Part shown: piece after piece, positions 55,591 to 64,000 of the stretch | How positions within the stretch are numbered: position 1 is the stretch's first letter | How the letters are laid out: the number at the start of each line of letters is the position of its first letter | Assembly (NCBI GenBank): GCA_947650285.1 | Contig: CANTFL010001321.1 | Span: 1 to 64,000, forward strand | Direction of reading: 5' to 3' | DNA from: Hyaloperonospora brassicae | Lineage: Eukaryota > Oomycota > Peronosporomycetes > Peronosporales > Peronosporaceae | DNA length: 64,000 nucleotides | The notes under the pieces: model-generated | What the model was told of the DNA's origin: nothing | Databases searched by the model: none | What the model saw: the letters and a program-made list of their open reading frames with translations, nothing else | Translations under genes and position numbers: made by a program

Positions 55591-57039
55591 TCATTTTAGC
55601 GTAAATATTAGGGATGATTGTTATAGATAGGACAGTGATATGGAATATATGAATGGGATAATATCGGCTCTAAATCATGTTTGAAATGACTATAAAAGAA
55701 GCCAAATTGGCTTGGATCCCCTGTACTCAATTGCTCACTTTGTGTTTATTGCCGTGAATTTGATCCCATATATAGTCAAATTTGGTAAGTATGCACAGTG
55801 CGGAAACATACTTTTTCCGACACTAAAATACGGTAAAAATGATGGCATTCATCCCGTTACTCATCTCTCTAGGTATTCTCAACAGATTATCGTACGGATC
55901 GCAATGATTAATTACCGATCTTATGATCCTTCAGCGACGAAAGGCCTGTAACAACTTTACTTCTTTTTTGCTCGTTGATGGTATCCCCAAGGCGTCGCTG
56001 TCACCAGAGCGGGTGGAGTAGCAGTCCTGTCTAGTGTAACGGACTACGGCTTCATTCAGTTACAGCACAGCGGCGTCTGAAGTACTTACGGTCAATAATT
56101 ATACGGTACAGAAAGAAAGAGTCTGACGTACATAACCATGGTCACTTGGCTCGACTGAAAAATTGCGCGTACGCAGCTTCCCCGCTCATCGCTTTTCTCG
56201 TCCAGCTCTTCGTCGAAAACGTTTATCATTAAAGTCAGCAGCAAAAAATGAGTAATACAGAGTATATAGCATACGTCGTGGAGACCAGCAGAGCTAAATT
56301 TGCGTAAGGCATCACATAGTTTGCGCGCTGGTGCCTGGCGACGACGGATTTAGCGCTGAAAAAGACTTGAAACAAACCGATACATCTAAATCGGTACTAC
56401 GGAGTCACTTTTGCTATTTCGGCTGACTAGTTACTACAAAGACATTAACATTTTTGTCGAAAGGTTTCTTAGTAGACTACTAGAGGGGTGCTCATTTTCA
56501 TACGATTGCAATGGCCCTAGCTGGTCAGCTAATATTACCTACATACTAAAAACAGGTTCTTTATACACCATTTGGCTCAATACGAATGGCCCAGCCTTTC
56601 ACGCAACAGACGTTAAGGTCATCGTGACCTAATAAGGCGCTTTTTCATATAACTCAACTCATCCATTGCAACATCGACGCCGGTCTATACACTAATGTTC
56701 GAATTAGTACCTCTCACAAGATCTTGTTAACAATGGTTGACATACATCAGCCCTGAACAACTGACACGGCTTGATAATGTCATTTACAATGTAAGTTCAT
56801 CCCTTATGTGTGTAATTGAGTCAAGTATCAAATGATGGGACGTGGATCGGCGACCACCCAGTTGGGGCGTCATTCACTGGTTGAAAATGATGCCAAGGGA
56901 CCTAGCGATCCAATAAGGAGATTGAAAGCGATTTCAACGGGGATCGGCGATCCGATCCAACTGTCTCCAGACTGATGGATATGGAACGACCGGGGACAGT
57001 GCGATCTGGGACAAGACGACAAATAGAACGATTTCCATG
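55591..57039. other. intergenic, no gene recognised
   Basis: Short frames only. From about 56850 the tetranucleotide GATC becomes frequent, which marks the approach of the second gypsy element or its LTR. Confidence 0.5.
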
Positions 57040-57191
57040 GAGCGATCTGAAACGAGGAAGTGGGACAAAGTCATACAATTTACCTGAATGTTGGTCAAGG
57101 AGAAGGATTCGTATAGAGCGATCTGGGACGAGGAAGTGGGACAAAGTCATACAATTTCCCTGAATTTTGGTCAAGGAGAAGGATACGTATA
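57040..57191. repeat. 76-bp tandem duplication
   Basis: Units start at 57040 and 57116 and share GAAGTGGGACAAAGTCATAC and TTGGTCAAGGAGAAGGAT. They lie in the GATC-rich leader before the second gypsy element and may belong to its LTR or untranslated region. Confidence 0.85.
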
Positions 57192-58194
57192 TCAACGGTC
57201 GTGGATATTGTGGCCAAGTCATTCTGGAAAGATGCATCTGGGACCAGGTGATGCGATATAACTCTGGGACGAAGGTGTAACATCCTGCAGATCGGTAATA
57301 CTCTTTACCGATCTCACAATGGAAGTAATGATTTAGGTTAATTATAGCCCGATCTGGAAACGTGGATACTCGTGGAGGTCCAGGGAGCTATGTGGAGAGT
57401 CTCGTGGACCAGATAAACCATGGAGGGTGGAATTGGAGCACGTACAATGAACAGAAGAACATCTACTGCTGAATTGTACCGTGTCGATCTCAACGATCTC
57501 GAATTTGGGCACCAGATCGGTCATGTTCCCTGTTGATCATGGATATATCGCTGATGTGACTTTGGGATCATGATGAATATGTTTGTTGAAGTCTCATGAG
57601 TGATGTCGCAAAAGTTCAGACCGAACGAGCCAGTGGAAGCCAGTTGAACTGACGTCGCAAAATGGATTTAGACACATTTGGCACTTAAGTACTATTTCGG
57701 ACCTTTCGGAACCAAAAAATGGGAATTTGGTACCCTATTTGGGATTTGGTCTCTTTTGGGCATTTAGGCACGATATCGGGAATATTGACGCTATCTTTGG
57801 AGTACAGGTCATGAAATTCCGACGCGTGTTCAAGGGGCAGTCAAGATTAAAGGTGATATCGGTTTGGAGAGTGACCTACAGTTTATGATAGGCTTAAAGA
57901 TAGATTGGCTAGTAATTTGGTTGGTTACTAAAACAGACTTGAACTCTACTTCTTCTGCTCACGACGCGCATTCCCTCCCTCTCTTCCGGGCAAGATTTCT
58001 TTGGCTTCCCCGACGGTTTGAGGCACGCGTGCTACAAGGAAATTGATGACCGACCTTGGATTGTTGTCCAAGATCGAGAAGAGCGATCTCGGGAAGTTGG
58101 GCCCGGATCGATCAAGTACTCACACTCAGCTCAACTGCTAGGGTAGCAGCGACAAGGAAAAGGATTTTGGTTACAAGATCGCGAGACGGCTGAA

Positions 58195-61190
58195 GTGGTC
58201 AAAATATCTGGACAAGGAGTTCGAGACAAGATCGAGCAAGATCGAAGAGATCTACAAGGCAGATCGGCACGTTTCATTTTGGCGAAACAGGACACCTATC
58301 TGCTCACATTGCGCACTTCCAGCAAGATCAGCCGATCCCAAGACCAGATCGGAACGATCCCAAGGCAAGATCAACGCAAGATTACTATTTGCTGAGTGAA
58401 GATTTCCGCACTGCAAAGACCCCGATACCGAAGACAAATCGAGATCGGTGTGATCCAAGATTAAGATCGCGACCTCTCCACATAGTGACCGTCGTGACTC
58501 AAGAGCAAGATCGCAGAACCCTTGTTCGTGATGTGAAGATTTCCGCACCGGAAGCGAACTCTCAACCCCAACCTTCAGTGAGATCGACATCTCCCAAGGC
58601 CATTACGAAGATCTCAAGCCAGCTTAAACGACGGGTACACAAGGTTAGCAAAAGGCTATACAACAAGGCACGGATAGGAGTACCCCCTCCGTGAGTCGGC
58701 AAGTCTGGGCAAGTGAAGGATCGACCCTCACACAAGCGATTTTGTGAGATCGACTAAGCCACAATGGTGCGCGTGCCTGGATCTTTGAGGCTTCTCGATT
58801 TCACCGTGAGTCCACTGGTGAAGATGTCAAGATCAAACAAGAACCTGAAATTGAAGTGTCAGTGACAAAGGAATCGACGCAGACACGCAGATTTACAAGA
58901 TCCACAAACCATCAGAGCTATGGGAGGGACTCTGATAAAATGAAAATGAAAGAGGAAGATCGAGAGATCGATCTGGAAGATAAAACTCAAATTCCTCTTA
59001 TTGTCTTTTCGGGGGCCACCGCTGATGGCTCTGCAAAAACCGATCTGCTGGATGAAAGACCAATGGTGTAATTAAACCGGCGAAAGCCAAACATGTCTCC
59101 TCGTCGACAGGTCACCCGATCTTAAGCGGAGGAAGCCGATCGAGAAATCTGCCACACCGGGAAGAGCTATGATGAGAACGCCAGTATCGGAAAGCAAAGA
59201 TCCTTAGATAGACCAGACCGTGAAACCGAAGATCGGAGTCAAAGCGAAATACGGTTAAAAACCAGAAGAGATCGCGATGCTAAAGACATAATATGACCCG
59301 GTAAAGATCGCATCCAGAAATGCCAGAACGTCAAACGAGACGTGGAAGCGTACAAAATAGCAATGCTATTGTAGCCACTTAAAGACGCTGCCCAAGACAG
59401 ATCTATTGTTGAAGATATTACGGCCCAAGTTGATCGGGACTCTGAATAAGCCGATCTCGATCTAGCCGCCTGTGACTAGCAAACTCGGCGCGATTGATTT
59501 TATATTGCAGAGGTTAAAGGACACGGGCTACTGTCCTTATGCTTTTGATGGAAATGAAATGATGGTATGCAGCTTGGAACAGTTTCAGAACGCACAAAGC
59601 GAGTTTGTGGAGGTCATGATACTTCTGGTGGGCAAGACTATCTCATTTAGAGACGAGATCGCCATACCCTCGGGTTCACCTCCGGAACACCCCTCAGGAT
59701 CGCCCCACTATGCCTCAGCTGACTCCGAGATCAATTCAGATGGGTCCATTAGCATTCGGCGGATGTCTCTGAGACCATCGGGAGGATCGTTTTTTCTAAC
59801 CAACAAGATCAGAGAGGCCAGGATCGACACTTTTCGAGAACAGGCCAAGATCGACACTTTTCGAGAACAGGCCAAGATCGACACCCAACCAAGCTCGACC
59901 TTTACACCCCCCAATTTAGAAGATCAAGAAGAAAACAGATCTAAGTCGTTTTTTTCAATACAGCGATGAAGAAGTACGAGGCGGATTAACAGACAGCCCA
60001 ACAAATGAACCGACTGCCAAACCACCACCCGGATCGCCTTACTTTTCTCCCATCTTCGCCAGTAACATAAGACATGCCAGTCGTGGAGACACAATCGGTA
60101 GGGTCAGACACTAACCGGCAATTTATCAGAAGGCGGAATACGATCCGGACGATGAATGGATGGCCGAACCACGACGACCTCAAGTAGCCACGACCGGTAT
60201 GTCTACCGGGGTAATGCCATCACGTAGAAGATCAGGATCTCAGCGATCTCAGAGTTAAAAGAATTATTAGGAAAAGATCGGGAAGAAGACAAACCACGGT
60301 TCTGGATGGGCAAAGTTAAATTTGAGTTCCTCCGAGATTAGACGCCGGAAAATGAATATTGTTTGGTCTTCGGCGATCTAATGGTGGTCTTAGCTCGCTA
60401 CTAATACCGCCAGCAGAGCAGATCGACCAGATTCAATTGGAAAAAATTGATGAATAGCTTTTTAATAAAAATACGAGGGACATGAGATGTCAGCGAGCCG
60501 GTAATAATATTACGCGAAGAAGCGATCGGAGGAAAACCCCTTGGAGTACTTGTATCGGCTGAACGTGATAGGAATGCAGGTGAACATAATCGTGATGACT
60601 GGATTGGCGGCTGCACGCAAGGAACATGTCAACCATTTCATTGGCACTTTGGATGATTCTGATCAATCCAACCAATTGCTATTGCCGAATGTAGCCGATG
60701 CGGAAGCCATGCACACAACACTGCATGGGTACCAACAGGGGAGATCGCGCCAAGGGAAAGTCATGATAGGATTGTCCAAATTCAGACAGAAGGTAACTTC
60801 CGGTCCAGTATCGTCGAAGCCCGCACGGAAAGTGAGGATTATCCGAACCGAAAACATCAGCAGCGAGTGAGACTCAGACACCAACGGATCGGAGTCAGAA
60901 GATCGTTTGAGATCGATTCATGTAGCCGCTGATGCAGATCGGCGCAAGCCAACCAGCTACACTTCGGCGAACACGGAAACATTGGATTCGAGTAGTCGTC
61001 AAGACCAATGTCGTAGTATTCCATCAAAACCGTGTACTCATTGGCGAACGACCAAGCATGGAGATGTCGGTTGCTGTAAGCGGCTCACTTACCAGAAGTG
61101 TGGGCTCAAGGGACATCCCTCAGACAAGTGTTTTTTGTGTGTCGCGCCTGTTGCGAGATGCGTGATCCGGGGAAGTGTCCCATAAAGGAG
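58195..61190 (+). pseudogene. gag of the second gypsy element, decayed
   Basis: Frames at 58389-58694, 58856-59071, 59472-59969 and 60541-60870 read as successive gag pieces. The clearest is LEYLYRLNVIGMQ to KEHVNHFIGTLDDSDQSNQL, a capsid-like region, followed by KFRQKV. The zinc knuckle at about 61090-61131 reads YQKCGLKGHPSDKC, where the first Cys of CX2CX4HX4C has become Tyr. Between the pieces the frame changes and stops occur, so no product is possible. Confidence 0.75.
59822..59884 (+). repeat. 27-bp in-frame tandem repeat in gag
   Basis: Two full units, 59822-59848 and 59849-59875, plus the start of a third encode IDTFREQAK twice. Each unit begins with GATCG. The duplication is exact and therefore recent compared with the decay around it. 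Confidence 0.9.
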
Positions 61191-61589
61191 TTCTGCAACA
61201 TAATACGCCAGTAATTCGTCCTAAACAAGCATGCGGGGATGTTGTCAGAGAAGGCTGAGAAGATGTTAAACTAGAGTGCTCACTAGTTTGAATTATGATA
61301 CAAGCCGAGCGGTCTAGGCTCTGCATAATTGCATACGTTGAAAAGAAGATAGATCGCGAGAGGGAGCAGAACACACATGTGGAACTCAATATATCTCGGT
61401 CGAAGTCTAAACGTGTTTCCTCTGTCTCCAGTCTGAAGATGATCGACGAAAATTCGCAACCCGAATCAACTATGGAGATCGAGATCGCTTTTGGTGAAAC
61501 TCGCGGGTACTGGAAGCATTTTAGCCTGGAAAGTAGTTTAAGCAGGCGAAGGCTGTTGGAACGACCAACACCGTAAAACGGACTCAGAT

Positions 61590-64000
61590 GTTTGATTCTG
61601 TTGCTAGAGTGTCGAATATTGACACCACCTTTGCTCGTAAGGTTGGTTGCATTATTGACGAAAGTCAGCGTCAAGAGTATATAGGGATCGGATAAACTCC
61701 GTACATGCCGATAGGACGTAACAATATTAAGGTAAACCTCGCGGGATCGCTAGTATATTATTACAATATGTGGTTAGGCGATCTGGCAGGGCAAGAAGCG
61801 GTTTTGGAAATAGACTTTATGGTGCCTGCCGGAGTGCGGCTCGATCCAGCCGATGGTGCGTTATGCCTACCGGAAGAAGCCTGCATTTATCTCGCAGGAC
61901 GTCGACTCGCGTACGGATCGAAGATACAGCATATAACGGCAAAGGACCAACATGTGGTGATCCCGGTCGGAGAGTCAAGAGAAGTGAAGATTGGGATCGG
62001 TGGGTCCCAGATGAAGTTTTTGGTCACTAGAAGACCAAATTGGGTCTCCACAGTGATCTTGGGGTTGGGTAAGACAAAATATCTGCAGATGACCAACATT
62101 GGCGACCGCGAGATCATATTGTCCAACCACTCTATACTAGGCTTTTTGACGGAAGGCAATATGATACCTCGGAATCAAGGATATGTGACGGTTGGATCGG
62201 GAATGTACGAAGAGTAGCAAATTCTATCGTATGAAGCTGCGACAGATACTGTGAATGCGCTTCCAGAGGAGCCGAATGGACCATTGGTAGATCGCCCTAA
62301 ATACGTCGTGTTTAAACGTATTATAAAGCGAACGTCCGATCCGCTAAAAGATGTACCTTCAGCGATCTCTATGGTAACGCGACAGGCCGGAAACGGAATT
62401 TGCAAAGGACAGATACCGTAGTTACGGAGGAAGGAAGGATCAACGGAGTTGGAGCGACCTCATTGGATTAAGTAGATCTAACGCCCATGTATAACAATCA
62501 TGAGATCGGATCGTAATGTGCTACGAAAGGGGATCACAAGATCGGAAAAAGATTGCACGGTAGTAGACTCTCTCCATTGGATGCCGATCTGAAAAACATC
62601 AGATCGTAACTAAATCTGTCTGAAGATAAGAAAGAGTCTGAAGAGGAGAAGTCGCCCAAAGTCGATGAAGCTGAGATCGCAGAAGCACCAGTCTACTATC
62701 ACGAGATTGGAGATTTGTTTGCTGAAGATATCGAACAGCACATGGCGATGTTGCTAGAGATGTCGACTATTATGCAAGATGTTACGATTGATAATTACAT
62801 ATCTTCGATCCCAACCGATCTCGCACCACATATCGACAAAAACTCAGATGAGTTAGAATAGCCGTCACCTCCTTATGGAGAAGAGCAATGCTCTACCATT
62901 AGCAGCACGAGGTGCATATTGTGGTATCGATGTCGGTAGGGCCGCCTCGATAGCACAGAGAGTCCGCCCGGTCGCGCCCGAATACAGGGAGAAGTTTTTT
63001 AAGGCTTAACAAAGAAATACTAGTGGCCAAGATCGATTAGCCATCCACGTCATCTTGGGCGTGTGCGTTAGTGTTGAGTATTAAGAAGAATTGATTGCAT
63101 ATTCGGCTTTGTAATGATTATCGAAGTGTGAATCGGCTGACGCGACTGATGGTTTACTCCATGGTGCTGATCAGCGATCTGTTGGAAGATTTGGATGAGG
63201 CTCTACGGTACTGCTCGTTAGATATGGTTAGTGAATTTTGGGTCGTGGAAATGACTGAGCGCGCAATCCTGATCTCGGCATTCGCCACGCCGTTCGGTCT
63301 TTTTAAGTGGCTACGAATGCCTTTTAAACTTCAAAATGCGCCCCAGATCTACCAACGTCTTGTTGACAATGTGCTGTATAGTTACATCAAGATCGGCCAG
63401 AGCTCAGCTTCGGACAGCCATATCGATTTATTTGAAGATGGAGAACCTGAGACAGATCGACGACCCTCCATACTGGGACGACGATGTAATATTGACGATA
63501 TTCTGATACCAGCCACGTCATGGGAATCTTTGTACGCAAAAGTAGAACGACTGTTGGAAGTTTGCGATAAGTGAAAATTGTCCATCAGTCTTACGAAGAG
63601 GTTTAGAGGGTGCCGTGAGGTCGATTATTTGGGATATTGAGTGTCAATGGACGGTCTAGAAGCGCTACCAAAGAACTTGAAGTCGTTGGTCAACATCTTG
63701 TTCCCTAGCACGCTGCGAGCTATTCAATATATTCTCGGAAGCTTGAATTACTCATGCTGCTTCATTAAGTAGTTTGCTATGCATACTGCTGTGTTGTACG
63801 ATCGAAGGGAATCAGATTTCTTTTAGATCGGCCGATCTAAATTCGCATTAGGAGACGAATGGTCGAACGAGGATCGATGGAAGGAAGCCAAGGTTGGTTT
63901 TACTATGCTGAAAGCTAAGATAGCTACAGCCTCCATGCTTAAACGTTTTAACCCAGATCTACCTCCCGTGATTGTGGTCTACGCTAGTAAGTGGGCTGTC
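61590..64000 (+). pseudogene. pol of the second gypsy element (protease, RT, RNase H start), decayed
   Basis: The protease active site reads FDSVARVS at about 61592-61615, with Val where Gly belongs in D(S/T)GA. The rest of the retropepsin-like region is open at 61705-62217 (LGDLAGQEAVLEIDFMVPAG, then STVILGLGKTKYLQ). Reverse transcriptase at 63095-63574 has DYRSVNRLTRL, CSLDMVSEFWVVEMTERA and NIDDILIPATSW, where Tyr of YIDD is Asn. The RT end continues with SMDGLEALPKNLKSL, and RNase H begins near 63960 (VVYASKWAV). The window edge cuts the element. The altered protease and RT residues show it is inactive. Confidence 0.88.

Larger units (their letters stand above)
57277..64000 (+). mobile_element. 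second Ty3/gypsy element, GATC-rich, decayed, runs off right edge
   Basis: Gag, zinc knuckle, protease, reverse transcriptase and the start of RNase H appear in order on the plus strand, all broken by stops and frameshifts. The left limit is uncertain: TGTAACATCC at about 57276 could start an LTR, but its end and the PBS were not found. The family differs from the hairpin-tiled element at 27679-35646: its RT has IDDILIPATSW instead of FDDVFVHS. GATC occurs about ten times more often than expected (for example roughly 18 times in 58041-58460). Confidence 0.8.

Noticed and set aside
57277..57960. 5' LTR of the second gypsy element
   Set aside because: A TGTAAC start is visible, but no matching end, primer binding site or second LTR is in the window, so I did not list it as an LTR.

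Overview
The window looks like a repeat-rich, AT-rich stretch of an oomycete genome, most likely the Phytophthora/downy-mildew group. Three things suggest this: Ty3/gypsy elements of oomycete type with a chromodomain, short (about 75-130 bp) GT-AG introns in an otherwise compact gene, and a pair of tiny secreted-protein ORFs of effector style. The species cannot be read from the sequence. Only one conserved cellular gene is clear: MCM8, in five exons (22467-25237, +).

Layout. 1-3704 is the 3' half of a Ty3/gypsy element (pol 3' end, an antisense ORF, an LTR). About 4030-5010 is a decayed pogo/Tigger-like transposase (-). 11287-17606 is inverted repeat IR1 (1718-bp arms, 2884-bp spacer). 18.2-19.2 kb is a dispersed repeat carrying a tRNA-like SINE head. 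19698-26867 is inverted repeat IR3 (about 2.0-kb arms, 3118-bp spacer) built around MCM8. 27679-35646 is a full-length copy (7968 bp) of the same Ty3/gypsy family with both LTRs. 35.8-37.8 kb is a decayed hAT transposase and 38.6-40.2 kb a second decayed pogo/Tigger-like transposase. 41.5-42.0 kb is a second copy of the dispersed repeat. 42837-47582 is inverted repeat IR2 (1239-bp arms, 2268-bp spacer). 47.6-57 kb is AT-rich and nearly featureless apart from a tRNA-like repeat and tandem repeats. From about 57-58 kb to the right edge lies a second, unrelated and decayed Ty3/gypsy element that is very rich in GATC.

Most striking signals. (1) The whole 8-kb Ty3/gypsy element, LTRs and coding sequence alike, is tiled by short near-perfect hairpins (7-11 bp arms) about every 35-50 nt. 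One LTR hairpin shows paired compensatory changes between copies. MCM8 and the second gypsy element do not show this tiling by eye. (2) The same element carries an intact 535-codon antisense ORF overlapping the sense chromodomain ORF by about 630 bp, although gag-pol in that copy is broken several times, once exactly at the catalytic Glu codon of integrase. (3) MCM8 sits in the loop of an inverted repeat whose arms both carry the last 131 codons of MCM8, so inversion between the arms would rebuild an intact gene in either orientation. (4) IR1 and IR2 are two copies, in opposite orientation, of one palindromic unit derived from decayed gag-protease sequence. The arms are about 99-100% alike within a unit but far more diverged between units, which points to concerted evolution, late duplication, or an assembly problem that should be excluded.

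There is no operon-like organisation. Apart from MCM8, a duplicated 67-residue membrane protein gene and a duplicated 49-residue secreted-protein ORF, the recognisable coding sequence is transposon-derived.
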